A stretch of 64,000 nucleotides of DNA from Monarcha castaneiventris obscurior. Its lineage: Eukaryota > Chordata > Aves > Passeriformes > Monarchidae. Shown one piece after another: positions 37,506-50,560 of the stretch. The stretch covers positions 6,563,501 through 6,627,500 of the forward strand of contig JAMPIT010000258.1 of NCBI GenBank assembly GCA_026261815.1. The letters are read 5' to 3'. The translations under genes were made by a program, and so were the position numbers. Numbering within the stretch: the stretch's first letter is position 1; each line of letters begins with the position of its first letter. The notes under the pieces are model-generated. The model did not search any database. It saw nothing but the letters and a program-made list of their open reading frames with translations, and was not told the DNA's origin.

Positions 37506-40500
37506 CCACAGCCTAGCCCTAAATGTTTTATTTTTAACTTTTGCCAGACAACACGTGAATCTAAGGCCAAACAAAAAGAGCCAGAGAGTGGGGTGTAAGT
37601 GCTTGTCAATGTCCGCCCCAATCATTGTCAAAGAGGGGCTGGATTCTGCAGCTCGCTGCATGCAGGGCTCGGGATCCTTCGGTGCTGCTCTGAAGCCACA
37701 GCCCTGGATGCCTAGAGAGATGGATAAAGGCAGACAGACATAGATCCAGACTGACAGAATCAACCCCCAGATGGATGTTGCTTGAATTTACCAGAAATTA
37801 AGATGCTGAACTGCTTGAGAAAGAGTTCCATGATCTAATTAAGTCTCTTTTATGTCTCCTTTTCTATTTTATCCTCCACCCTCTTACAAAAAAAGTACTT
37901 TGTGTTATTTGCAGATTGAATTAGAGGAAAATTGTCTATGGACTAAATAAAAAGGTTGCATTCTTTTGTACTAGCATTGAAGGCTTGTGTTTTTTAAAGG
38001 AGAAGAAAATGCAGTAGGACATAATAATGTCATACATTCTAACTTGCTCTTGCAAATCAGGACTTCCTGATATTTTTTCCTTTTCAATAAAAATGCTATT
38101 TATCATTATCAAATGAAGTGTTAATGGAATCAACTCAAACACAAACTCATGCATATATATATATCCATATAAATAAATATATACATAAAAAAATTCCTCA
38201 CTGCTGAGAATGATCAAGCACCTTGTCAGCAATCCATATTATATTCGTTAATTTGATTCCTGCCAAAAAATCACTTAAGTGAGACCTTCTGATTTCTTTC
38301 TTTAACGCTTGAGGCTCCTTTCATCTAAGCAATGTTTATTAACCTATTTCTGAAAATCAGCATAAGCACAAGCTATATTTAATTTGTTCTTTTCTTGTGC
38401 TTTGGGTTTGGTTGTTTTTTGGTTGGTTGGTTGGTTTGTGTTTTTTTTTTTTTTTCCCAATGTGTTTTTTTTAATTCCAGTGTAAGAATTAGAAATTGAG
38501 CCTTGGTCAGTATTAAAATAACCTACTGGTTCAGAGTGTAACAGCTGAGAGGACAAAAAGTAAGGCTTATGTTCTTTTCTATTCTTTAGGGGAGACTGAT
38601 TTTAGTTTAATTCCAGGACTCACAGTAGTGACAGCAAGAAAGAACACCTGAGGAATAACACTGTGACCTGATGACTGCAGTGTGGGGCACAGCTTCACAC
38701 CCTCTGCTCTCTCCCTAGTCTTGCCAGTGTCCCCTTCTGCTATCCTGAACAGCAACTCTCACGGGGTCCCCATCAGAAAGGTGGGTGCAAACTTACTGAA
38801 CTGCTCAATTAATTTGAAATTTGCAGATTAAAAGTCATATAGGACTAGACAATCTTGTTCATACTTTCACACCAAAAAATGACTTAACCACCCAGTAATC
38901 AATGAACTCTGTAGTGAAACCAGAACAAGTTTGGAGACAAAGAGTCATCATGATTTTTACAGACCTGGCAGATACACCTATCCCTGCATGGAAGAAATCC
39001 TGGTCCCATTCCTATGAAAGGGGTTTTGCCACTGAAATGAAAATGTCCAGGGTTTCACTCACACTTTTCAACACCCAGGCTTGAGCAAGGCAGACTGGAA
39101 CAAGGCAAACTTGCCACCGTGTTCAGCAGGGTTTGTCCTTCTCTCAGCTCTGCAGCCAAGGGAAAAACACTTGCCAAAACTAAACTATCTTTTGTAGAAT
39201 TAACCTGAGGTGAGGTTGTGGCTACAGACTGATATAGGAAGGAGCTGTCCTATCTGGACACTCCCAATATTCCTAGCGGGTTGGATGAACTTATTTTTCA
39301 AGTTGCTGTAAGAAGATGATTGTGGTAGTGTGATAGTCCTTATAAAAATTATTGTAATCTGAGAGCTGGAGCAGAGAGATAGCAAAAAGGAGCAGGTAAA
39401 AAAAGTTATTTTATTTTTTGACCCTGTTTATTTAGAGAAGTGGATGGCCCTCAGTCAGGAGTTGACATTGCATCCCTTAGAGGAAGCCCTTCACCTTCCT
39501 TGTCAGGTAGCAGAGAAATCAGTGGGATAACTTGAAGAAATGTAGAGACTGAACCAACCTCAGATTTCCTGAGAACCCAAAATAAATAAGTTTTGCTCAA
39601 GCCACTCAGTTCAAACACATGCCCAAAAGATGTTATACCTCACAAGTATCACTTGCATTTGTATACATTGGGAAATAGAGTGGGTAATAAATCTTCTTAC
39701 TATTTATTGCTCTGCCAATATGTATCTTGGCAATATTAAAATATATGCATGCATGCTTATGAATTTTATTTCTCTTCAAAGGAAGCAGCTCCTTGTACTA
39801 ACAACCACAGCTCTGACTTGATAGACTCCTCTTTACCTGGCATGCCTATAGAAATCTCTAGAGAATTAGAATTCTCATTAAGTGCACTGGAAAGCAGAAT
39901 TTAATCAAATGTATGCCAAAGCTCGCTGTTAAAAATATGCAACTATAAATTGCATTTCTGTAGAAGTTGTTGCAGTCCTACAGTGACCACTGAAGTATTT
40001 TTATTTATTGTACCATGAATACAGAATAGATAAAATTAAATTCCCCATAATCAATGGCTCCAATTCACATGTGTTGCTTGTCAAAGTGACTCTCTCCAGT
40101 CCCCACAAAATGCTATATAATGTGACATCTCACAAGTCTTCAGGAACATCCTAAGATGAATCTGAAAGATAAATATTGCAGTTGTGAGTCTTTCTGTCAT
40201 GACTCAAATAATTTTAAAATTGCAGAGATATATTCCTCTAACAATGTTAAAATTGTTCTAATGCAGGATAAAATTGTAGTTTTAGTCTCTGTAATTTTTA
40301 CAGCAGCTTGTAATTTCCATGCACTTGTTACAATTCTCAGATCAGGAAAAATTACAGGAGAAAATGTTTTCAATGGAAAATCTGCTCTGCTGCTCATCTT
40401 CCCTGTGAAGAATGTAGCCAATATTTAGAAACCAGGAAGGCTTTTATGAGTTGTTTGATGCTGTGTCAGAGACAGACCATTTGATTCGGATTAGCATCAT

Positions 40501-43342
40501 TCCTGGAGTCTGTTAAAGGGATAAGTGTGAGCCCACCTCCTGGTTTCTCCCCCAAACATACTTGCCCAAGTACTGATGAACTCATTCAATCTCTTCTGTT
40601 TGGGCCACTCCCCAGCAGGCTGGGAGAGATTGGAGAACCATAAGAAGTCCGAGTGAAAAATTTTTGTCCTTTGGTTCTGCTCTGAATGGGTTTTAAGTCC
40701 CCAGATTAGATAATTATGCTATGATTACCCCAGAAGAGGTTTTAGAAGAAGCACTTGAACAGTAAAACCCCTCAAAATGCCTGTACCTGAGGTCTGCTGG
40801 AGAGCTGTTGACATGTGTGACTGTCATTAAATAGACTGCACTGGGACATTGGGCTGGTGTGGGGATTTGTACCCCAGTGATCCTTCCAGGTGCCTGTGAA
40901 CATAACGCTGTGCCAGGCTGCACAGACAGGCACAGATCCATGTTTTTCCTTGGGTTGAACTACTGGGGATACACTCTGGAAATGTACAAGGCAGTCCAGG
41001 GGAACCCCTGTATGGATGTTGTGGTACATAAGGAGGGTGGTATCACTCCAGGTAGAATTTAGGGGAGGGTTTTTGCAGCTGAGGAAGGAAGACTCCCTCA
41101 GGAGATGTGATACAAGGGGACATTTTGAGTTTATATCCAAGGGGACAAACGGGAAAATCATCTGCTTGTTGTGTGTCTAGGCCAGATCCCTGTGCCTTTC
41201 TCTGTACCTTTGGGAATGTCTGAATTTCCTGGCTGGGGAAGGGTCAGTTATGCTTCATGTCTGTGGTTGGTAGAGAACTGCCTGCATCCCTGCCCCATCC
41301 CCACAACAGCTGGGAAAATAACCCTGCTCTAAGGACAAGGAAGTTGTCCACAAAGCAAAGAGAGCAGACTCCCCAGGGTAGGATAAGGGACCAAAATGGC
41401 ACATCCTGTCCTAAATCCATCTGGCTGGAATTAAGGGGAGGTGCAATATCACTGGCAGTACCTGGCTGGAGGGAATTGGAACTGGGGAGTGAGATGTTTT
41501 AAGAGGATGAATAAATAACACTAATTGCTTGTGTTTGACACTGAGAAACATTTTGTAACTCTGAAGCAGATTTTGAGAGACCATTTTTGGGACCTGTTTT
41601 TTTCCTCTTCTAGTTAGTGCACAGCCTGTGTGCTAAATCCTGCTGTGGTGCCCTGAGGCTGGTGGGAGATGGGGTCAAAACCAGATTCTGTGTAAGCTTT
41701 GGCCCTTTCTCATTCTCTAGCTGCCAGGACTATCTCTGAGACACAGCCCTAAATCACAAACCTAGGGAGGAACAAACGTGGCCTAATGCTGCCTGTGCTT
41801 TTACACCCTCAGCCTTCTCTGAATCAGAACCCAAATAAACACCTTCATTTTTCAAAGGAAAACTGCTGGAGCACCAGTGTTGTAGCACCTGAGGAGCCAG
41901 TTGCCTGAGTGCTCAGTGCTAAACCCAGCTTTTCTGTATCAGATCACATCTTTTTAGCTCATTCTCCCCATTTGTAATGTCTGAAATTCTATAATTACAA
42001 ATTAAGACAAGTGGGCAACACAGACTTTCAGCTAGAAACTGATAAGCCTCCCTCCTCTCTTAAAATTGATGTATGTATTTTGTTCCCATAAAGAGCTGTT
42101 GGATACAGCATCACCTCAATTATAATGAAACAGCAGCAAAATTCCACGTAGGAAAGGTTTTCTGAGGGTATATTATTCTCAGTTACTGCTGAAGATTAAA
42201 AATAACCTTCTCAAGCAGTAAATTGGTTGAGACAGTAACAGGACCAAAATCATAGCGAAATCTAGTAATGAAATATTAATGCTAGCATGTTAAGCTGGGA
42301 AAATAATAAAAATTCATTTTGCAGAGCTGCGTGGCTCATATTAATGGTGTCCTGAGCAAGCTCGATTTTAATGTGCAGGGCTTTCTACCTGTGTGCTCTT
42401 CCTATGTACAATTCCTCAATTCCTATTAGCAGAAAAGATGACCAAACTCTTAAGTCATGTAACTGCTTCAGGAAAGCAAAGAAACCCTGTTGGAGAACAT
42501 GGCAGTAGCTCTCTAGAATTAGAAGGCATGTTGCGAGTGACACAAAAAGAGCTGTCAAGTACCTGGTGCTTTGCTTTACTGCTCCACTAAATGGCCATTG
42601 TAGAGCTGTGCCAGACATATGGGGAAATTTCATTTCTAGGGCAACATTATTTTGCATGAAACTGAAATAAGATAAAAACTAAGCGTAAAGGTATGTTTGA
42701 ATTTCAGATTGTGCTTGATCTTTGTATGCCAAGAGGACCTCCCTTGGATACTCAGCCTAGCTGCAGGCTTTCTTTCAGGTCCTGGAACCCGCAGCTTTCA
42801 GAAGTCAGGCCAATTTAAATTGTGTAGACTGTGCTGCTTTACATAACCCATTTGAATTTAAAAACCTGCAAGGTAAATAGGTACATTCTGCATACGCCTG
42901 TCCTACTGGCTTAGGGGTAGCTTTAATGTCACACAATTAAACAAAGTGTGGAGAGGAAGCCCAGCAAGATCCAGCCATGTAGCTCTAGCTGTGCACAGTG
43001 CTCTCTGGAGCAGGACTGGTGGCTGATTCACTGCCCAGCTGAGGTTACTCCATTTTGTCAGGGTCCCTCATCATCCAGCTCCAGGGCCTTTTGACGCCAC
43101 AGGGCACCTCATGTGCTGTTAGCAGTGGCTATATCCCAGCTGGACGTGGCTGAGTTAAGCTCATGGGTGTAACAGGACTGTATTTGTTACTCTGTACAGC
43201 AGGACCTCCAAAAGGCCCATGTTGGAAGCAAGGTGCTGAGCCTGAGATGGATCTTCACAGGGGCAACAAAACCCACAGGGACAGACATAAAGGCCTTGTA
43301 ACCAATCCGCTCTGAGGAGAAGGGATGTAAATATAGACAGAG
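37506..43342. other. intergenic, no gene seen
   Basis: No supportable gene. Simple-sequence DNA includes an (AT)n tract near 38,152-38,185 and a GGTT/T-run stretch at about 38,405-38,457. The part at 42,080-42,420 is AT-rich, repeat-free and carries several ATTA-type words, a weak regulatory candidate. Confidence 0.5.
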
Positions 43343-43642
43343 GCTTTCTACAAGGGCATGTATGAACAGGACAAGGGGGGATGGCTTTAAACTGGGAGAG
43401 AGCAGGTTTAGATTAGCTGTCACGAAGGAATTCTTCCCTGTGAGGGTGGTGAGGCCCTGGCACAGGTTGCCCAGAGAAGCTGTGGCTGTCCCATCCCTGG
43501 AAGCATTCAAGGCCATGATGGATGCAGCTCTGAGCAACCTGGGACAGTGGAAGGTGTCCCTGCCCACGGCAGGGGGTTGGAACAAGGTGATTTTTAAGGT
43601 CCCTTCCAACCCAAACCATTCTGTGAGTTTATGATTTTGTGA
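43343..43642 (+). mobile_element. CR1 LINE, 5'-truncated 3' end
   Basis: The final 300 bases of a CR1 element in plus orientation, better preserved than the copy at 15 kb in this part. It runs from CTACAAGGGCATGTATGAAC through ACAAGGGGGGATGGCTTTAA, GAGGGTGGTGAGGCCCTGGC, CATCCCTGGAAGCATTCAAG and AGGTCCCTTCCAACCCAAAC. The 3' terminus at about 43,618-43,642 is ATTCTGTGAGTTTATGATTTTGTGA, a slightly degraded form of the CR1 tail repeats. The reading frames at 43,187-43,663 and 43,362-43,634 are by-products of this repeat and not genes. Confidence 0.95.
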
Positions 43643-46600
43643 AATACCACAGGCTTGTTCCAAAGGCCTTCAGAAACCCTGCTCCACACTCCAGATCCAG
43701 GTTCTTTCCTGATGCCAAGCAGCCACTGAGTTTCAAGGCTGAATTAACTCCAGGACATCACTACTGTGCTTTATTTTTTCTTTTGCCTCCCTAAGGCCTG
43801 AATACTATAGGGGTTTGCTCCCCTTGAAGCCTCAGTCAAACCAAATACAGAGCTTCTTTGCTGCCTGTGTGTCAAGGATAAGAAAAAGCCATCGCAGCAG
43901 CATCCTGAACAGCTTCCTGCCCATGAGCATTCCTGGACAGCCTGCCTGTTAACATCACCTCGCAGCCTGGTCCCTCAGGGACAGACCCCCTGGCCCGGAT
44001 TTTGCCTGTCCCCTTGAGATGAGCCTTGGAGCCCTTTGTGGGGACACTCCAGGGTGACTTTGCAGAGCGTGGGTGCGTGTGCCCTGGGGCAGAGCCTAGG
44101 CAGGGTGATCCCGGAGGATGAGGACAGAAACAGAGCACAGAGCATAATCTGTTTTAATGGATCCTTCTGCTGCTGCTGAATAACTCCCCAGTTTGGATTA
44201 CTTTTACTGCAGGCACGATTAGTTAGCAATTGACAGGGCAGGGGGTAGCAGTGGGGAGTCTGCAGCTAGCTAAGAATATGAGCCAAACAAACATTATTTT
44301 CCAGCTTATTGGGAGAAAAACCTGCAGAGAGCAGAAAGTTTGTCCCTCACCGTTTTCCTGGGTAGGGGTGCAGTCTTGAAAGTGATGAGACAAACACTTG
44401 AGGATGGCTGATAGCACTGGAGTGCAGAAAAAACAAGGAAATGATACTGGATCCCAAGGTGTAGGAAAAAAAAAACCTGCTAAAGGCAGCTCAATATTAG
44501 GAGAAAAGCTTCCTGAAACCATGTGAAGTCACTAAAACAAGTCTCTGAAATGCTACACAAATGGTTCTCACCTCCTTCCACCTGAAAGAACTGGGCATGT
44601 TCACAACATGTTTCTTCAGTGTTTGCCTTTGAATAATGAAACAAAATATAATGGTCAGTGAAGTTAAGCCACTAAGAGTGAATCAGTTCTGTTTCCATCA
44701 GAAAGCAGCCTGGAATACCCTGTACCACTGAAGCCATCTGTAGTTCCCACATCGATTTTCCTCTCCGCGGCACCGAACATACAAAATCAGCAGGTGCCTT
44801 TGAGTGCTCTCTCAGCCACATGGAGAAAATAGATAAAAGCCCTCTGGGCCTCCTGTATATCTATGTGCAACCTCACCTGTGTGACACCTGGCTGTGCCCA
44901 GCACAGAAATAAGCACAGGCAGGCTTGGCAGCCTGCTGAATCCACATATTTGTGCTGGAGGAGAAAGTGCTGCCAGGAAGCAGTGACCTGCCTCTCTGCA
45001 ATGATGATGTGCAGCGTCCCAACAGGAGCAGCTTTGCTGTGTGCCAAGCACCTCTGAGACAGAGGAGGCTGTGCCCAATTTGGTAGAAATAAAGCTCAGC
45101 CTCCTCCTTCTGTTATTTGCTGTTCTTGTGGAAATTCTGCTTCCTCTGATCCACTGCAAAATGCTGTTTTCACTTTTCAAATTTCCCAGTTACAGCTGTG
45201 GCCTTTTCAAGAGAAAATGCCTTTTTAAATGTGTCTGAGGGCATGGCAGCTTCTTCGCTGCCCCTAATGTTCCATTTACCTGCCCTTGCCTTGCCCAATT
45301 GCTGGTTCCATCTGAGGCAGTTTCTGGCATGTTCAGTGCCTGGAAAACCCACTGGCTCCATTTTCTCAATGGTTGAGCACTGACAATTCCTGTGTCCCTC
45401 CTTTAATTAGACACTCTAAAAAGTGAGAACACCATCAAACAAGGTGAGGTCCCACTATTACCAACTAGCAAGTGACTGTATATTTAGATACTTAGAAAAA
45501 TCCAAGTTAAAACCTGTGAGCTTCAGATCAGAGACAAAAAAACCCCTTTTATCTTTCTGAGCTCATTTGAGCTCTCAAGTCAGGGAATGAGCCCACATCC
45601 CCAGACCTCAGAGCCAGAGCTGTCTCTAACCTTTGCATTCAGCATTGCTGCCACTGGTCACAGCACAAACAGCAGAGAGTTTGGCAGTCATGATCTGCCC
45701 ACCCTGCAGTGCAAGGGTGTCCCCCAGAAAAGCCACTGCTTTTGCCACGCACCCAGGACACGGCACCAAATCCATGGGAAGCCCCTGTGCCTGCAAAGCA
45801 GAGGCAGAGGAGCAGGTGCCCCCTGTTTCCCAGGGTGTCTGCTGTGCTGGCTGGTGTGGGGAGCAGGGCAGCACTGAGCCCTGTGTCCTGCAGAAAGCCA
45901 CAAATGCCAGAGGAGGATGATGAAGTATGAATTCAAAGGTTAGGCTATTTTTTCCCCCTAAGCTCTAAAGGAGGGAATCACTACCTTCTGAGATGGATTG
46001 TATCATTAATCAGGAACTGAGAGCTCAGTCCCTTGTACGATGCCAAATCATCTGGACTTTTATCTTCCTAGCCCTGCACAGAAGACAAATCCAGGCCTGC
46101 TAGTGCTTGGGAAGGGGGGTGGGGAAGAAGTTATTAGGAGAAAATTTTTGAAGCATAAACAAAATTTCAGCAAAAGGTTGTTCCCACCATGACACGATTA
46201 TAAATGAGATGATCAGCCACAGAGAACATTTTTTTTTGTGGCTTTAGCAAAATTCTGTTTCTGTTCTAATGGTAGAAGTAAAATATTTAAAGGGAGAAGG
46301 AGAGGGCTCCTTTAAAAACTCCAGATATTTTAATTAATGCCAATAGCATTAAAATATTATGGCTTGAGATGCTTATGAAAAGTCTCTTTTATTCATTAAA
46401 TTTTCCAGACCCAACATAATTAGAATTCTTAACATTCATGATCTCTCAGCATTGGCTTCCAAAATTAATGGTCTGAGTAATTTCTTACAGCAGATGAACT
46501 GAGTTTCAAAATAAATGTATCGCAGTAGTAAACATCAGCTTTCTGTAAAGGAAGGATGTGCCAGTCAAAGACAACTGTCAGGAAGGAAAGCACCCTCCAT

Positions 46601-49600
46601 TTTCTCTCTCCTGGATTTCAATATTTAAAGGGAATAATGAAGGATTGTATTCCTGTAGTCAAAATTTAGGGAATCCATGAATAGCATCCACCTGCACCGC
46701 TTGTGTGTGTGAACCACGCTGTGGTTTTGGTGTCACACGTTCCCTCTGCCACCCCAGGTACAGGAGAGGCTGGTGCTTGGGATGGGTTTGGGAGCACAGG
46801 GGAGTCAGGGATGCTTTTCCCACAGGTGCCTGCTTTGTTTGCTGTGGGGGTTGGGAGGGCTGTGGGGATGCAGCTGGGCATGGGAGGCTGTCCCAGTTCA
46901 GCCGCCTGGATGGTGCTGCCAGAAGCTCTGTGGGCCTGGGAAGGGCGTTTAACCCAGTGTTTTGCATGGGCTCGCTAAACGTTTGCTGCTCATTTTGGCA
47001 CCTGATTTCCAGAGTGTGGAGCACTTCCAGCTGCAATTCCTGCTGGTGGGCTGTGAACCCAGGAAAAGCCACGCCGAGCTCGGAGCTGTAAAACCTGCCG
47101 CTTCTGACCAGACACAGTGGGATCTCACAGCACTTCCTGGCAGCCTCCTGACGGTGAGACTCAGGATCCTGGATCCCATTCCCAGCCCTGGAAAGCCAGC
47201 AACGCTCGTGGGTGCAAATTACTCTGCCTGTTCCCCTCCATCTCCTCCTTGTTCCAGTTCTGCCTTTTCTCTCCCCATGTCTTTGCCTTTGGGATGGGGC
47301 TACTCCCTTCTGCACAAGCTGGGGGGCAAGAGGAGCCCAGCAGGACAGGATCCTTAGAGTTTTTAGGATTCTCAATGAAAGAAAAGTCTTTGCTGAAGAA
47401 GTCAGCTTGGAATTTTTCCAAATGCTTTCACTTGGCCACACTTGCATAGATTTTCACAGCAGTAAAAAAAAGGCACATCCTTAATACAAAGGTCACAGAC
47501 CGACTAAATTTCTACTCCCCTATCCAAACTGTGAGGAGCCGTGGTGCATCTTAAAGAAGAGGATGTCAGTTCTCTTTCTCTTTTACCATTACAAAACAGT
47601 GCATTGTTCCCTGGCCTTGCCCTTGGGAATAGCTATATTGTTTTGGCTGAAGCTTTCCAAAAAAATTCAGCCTGCGGCAGATGCCCAGGATGGAAAAATG
47701 ACAAGTTACTGGTCAAAATATGACAGTTATAAGCAGCTGAAAATAGAGTCTTGTAATTGGAAATGTCAGACAGTCTTGACAGTAGGCAGTGCTACCAGCC
47801 CACCAACCTCGGGAAGTTTGCTCAGGATTTCATGTGTAGGTAGAGGCAGCGTGTGCACCTCCTAGTAGTCTTGGTAATATTATCAGCGGCACAAAAAGGA
47901 GCAGCAAAGTTCCCTGGGTGTCAAAGCATGGCATGAACGGCATTCCTGCTGCTGGCAGCTTTGCCATCTATTTGGACAGAAGCTGGAGAACAGCTGTGCC
48001 AGCTTAGCACAACCCCACTGCTACCTCCTGCCTCTGCGGGAGGCGAAAGCTCTGGAAACAGAGCAAGGACTGAACACCCATCCGTGCCTCAGTTTCCCTG
48101 TAGCTGCTGCTTTGTGAGTGGAGTTGGATTCCCTGGCATTTGAACTGCTCAAGTGGGGCAATTTTGCAGGGAGTGAGGCAGGTCTGTGTCCCCCAGCCCC
48201 TGTGAGCAGAGATCCTGCCCCTAGCACTGTTGTGTGGAGGTGTGGTGGGAGTGTTGGACCTGCTCTGGTTTCCTAGTCAGTTCTTGGTCTGGTGTGTGTG
48301 CAGAGGCTGGGTTTGATTCTCACAGCTTTCCAACTTTAGCCACCCATTAGACTTTAGAAAGCTGTTTGACTTCTGAGAAGTTTAGAAGGCTCCAGCCAGA
48401 GCTTGCACTTGAACCAGCCGGTCACTGCCTGCCTTTCAGACACCTTCCCAGGAGGGAAATTCACCTTTCCCTGGTGCAGGGGCAACCAGACAGCCCTGTA
48501 GTCAGTCACTGCAGTTTCATTAAGTTTTATATTTAACTTCCCCTCAGCACCTGGGACCAGAAGGAGTGTGTTAGTGTCTTGGAGCTGGAACACTACATTG
48601 AATTACCTTGTTGGTTTATCTGGTCATAATAGCAGGAGAGATCCCAGTGCTCCAGTTAAGAGGCTGTCAGCATTTCCATTATAAAACCCTTATTCTCAAG
48701 AGGTTTTAACGTAGCTTTAAAAATCTGTTCCATTGCACAAACTTAGTTTATAACACGGCAAAGAACAGTATTTTATCTCTTAATATTGAAAATACACACA
48801 GAGTCAGTTCATACTGAAATATCTATGTGTGTAGCCAAAGATACACTGGGTTTAGGCAGTGATCAACCTGATTGGTGTCTTCTCTGCTTTTTAATTTAGC
48901 TGACACGATATTATTGCTCTGGCTATTTTAATAGATAAGCTACTGTGGTTTCACAATCTCTTCCATTACTGGCACACAACGCCTCTAATATATGTTAATA
49001 TGATTATTCACAAGTGCAGCAGAGTCACACTGGAGGAAGCGTAAGAGGTTTGGCACAAAGGGTGCTTGCCCTCCTTTTCCTTTTATTCCAGACACTCATT
49101 CAAGGACACTTAACTCACTCTCTGAAAAAGCAAAGCAAAAGCCTCGACCAGCTGCCTGGCAGTAAAGATCTGGCAAATGTGTTTCTTTAAACAAAAAGTT
49201 TCTTGATTTTCTAGCAGAAAGCAGCTGGGGCAGGGTCCTTCAGAGGAGCAGTGGCTGTTTGTCCCACCTGAAGATCCAACCAAAGGATAATATGTTTGGA
49301 TGGGAGGGCTTGAACTCCACGACAAAAAGCACCATTCCCATCTGGGGCACAGGGCCAGACAGCAGGGCTGCTGCACATGGTCCCTGTAGGGCTCAGTGGA
49401 TTGTTTCCAAGGTTTGTTTTTTTTTTTTTTTTTCCCAGACACTGGCTGGCACAGAAAGGAAGCTCCTTCTCCCAAAGCCTCCAGCCCTCCTGAGAGGAGG
49501 TGAAGCTTGCCAGACACTGGGCAGGGTAAGCCTTGCAAGGAGCCTCCACAGGGAGTGTCAAACAAAACATATCGCCTAGACATTTATCTTTTTTTCTTCT

Positions 49601-50079
49601 GGACAAATTGCTCTTTATGTGTTAAAGAAAAATATTTCCCAGTCTCTCTGACTTCTGAAAACCCAAGGTAAGGTAGCTCATGCCCAGGAGACCCAGAAGA
49701 GGTTGCATGGTGCTACAGCCTGGCTACTTTTGCTTTCCATCCCCACCCATATCACACATCCCTCATTTCTTCCTGCTCTTCCCTTGGTGGGGCTGCTGAA
49801 TTTCAGACAGGGTTTGCTTAAGCTGGGATACACCTGCAGCTGCTGCCTCTGGCTGTGCTTTTTGGAGGCAGCTTCCAAGTAGAGCCAGGATTTTCCTGCC
49901 CACAGCTTTCCCCTCTCTTCTTCTGAGCTCCACTTCCCTTTTGACACTTGTGGTTGGAGTCTCTTCTCGCACACACACACTCCCACCCCTTTGACACGGC
50001 TATTTTTCAGGTCTGAAATTTTTAAGATTCTATTCCTCATAAAAATGCTGGCAAAGGGCCACACAGGTCTGTGGCCCAG
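43643..50079. other. intergenic, no gene seen
   Basis: No supportable gene. GC-richer patches at 45,570-45,940 and 46,660-47,480 open long overlapping frames on both strands (up to 262 codons on the minus strand), most likely by composition. Two repeat-free AT-rich stretches, 46,290-46,540 (TTAATTAA at 46,330-46,337) and 48,600-49,030, look like weak regulatory candidates. A T-run of about 18 lies at 49,417-49,434. Confidence 0.5.
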
Positions 50080-50560
50080 CTGATAGGGATTAATCTCGAT
50101 CCCAGGCTGCCGGTTTCCCATCGATAGCCAGGGCTACGCAGGCACGGCTGCAAGCCCATGATTCAGCAACTTCCACTGATTAATCAAGTCACTTGATTTT
50201 TTATGCATGCGAGTGTGCCCAAGGCAGCTGCGATAAGTCGGCTTCCAGGCAGAGTGTTAGCAGTGCTGGGGATGTCAAAGGGTTGGTGATATTGATATAA
50301 ATATATAAAGAGGCGTAGTTTTCTGATTAGGTTGTGGTTTTAAATAGTCTTCGGCAGCATTCGTTCCGTTGATAGAATCCTTTCCGCAAATTTCCATGCA
50401 CGTTGTACCTCTGATGCTGCATTTCTTAATTACGGATACACTTTATCTGAGTTAAACATGTAGCAGGCCCCTCAGCATAAATTATACTCGGGGTGTGTGT
50501 ACTGAGAGCACTTCCCAGGTGTGTGAGAGGATAAGTGCGTGTTAAAGCAGCGCATGCATC
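50080..50560. promoter_or_regulatory. candidate conserved enhancer with paired GATTA (OTX/PITX-type) sites
   Basis: A repeat-free block of about 480 bases with an unusual density of recognition words. GGATTA and TAATCT overlap at 50,087-50,095, the palindrome TGATTAATCA lies at 50,177-50,186, a GATTA core at 50,325-50,329 and TTAATTA at 50,426-50,432. GATA-type words (GATAAG, TTATC) and a TGTGGTTT RUNX-like word at about 50,333-50,340 are mixed in. CpGs are retained although the DNA is AT-rich, which often marks selected sequence. GATTA cores are the known site for bicoid-class homeodomain proteins such as OTX and PITX. Its place about 5 kb beyond the ELAVL4 3' end makes a long-range neural enhancer plausible, but this is inference. 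Confidence 0.4.

Noticed and set aside
37023..37763. 246-codon minus-strand frame across the CpG island
   Set aside because: No known domain, overlaps other frames on both strands, composition explains the lack of stops.
43187..43663. 158-codon frame and its plus-strand partner
   Set aside because: They overlap the CR1 3' end, which accounts for them.
48080..48112. Possible MIR core (GTGCCTCAGTTTCCCTGTAG)
   Set aside because: The core word fits but no flanking MIR segment could be matched, so the call would rest on about 20 bases.
49110..49583. 157-codon minus-strand frame
   Set aside because: Runs through a T-run that is a lysine run in translation; no family resemblance.
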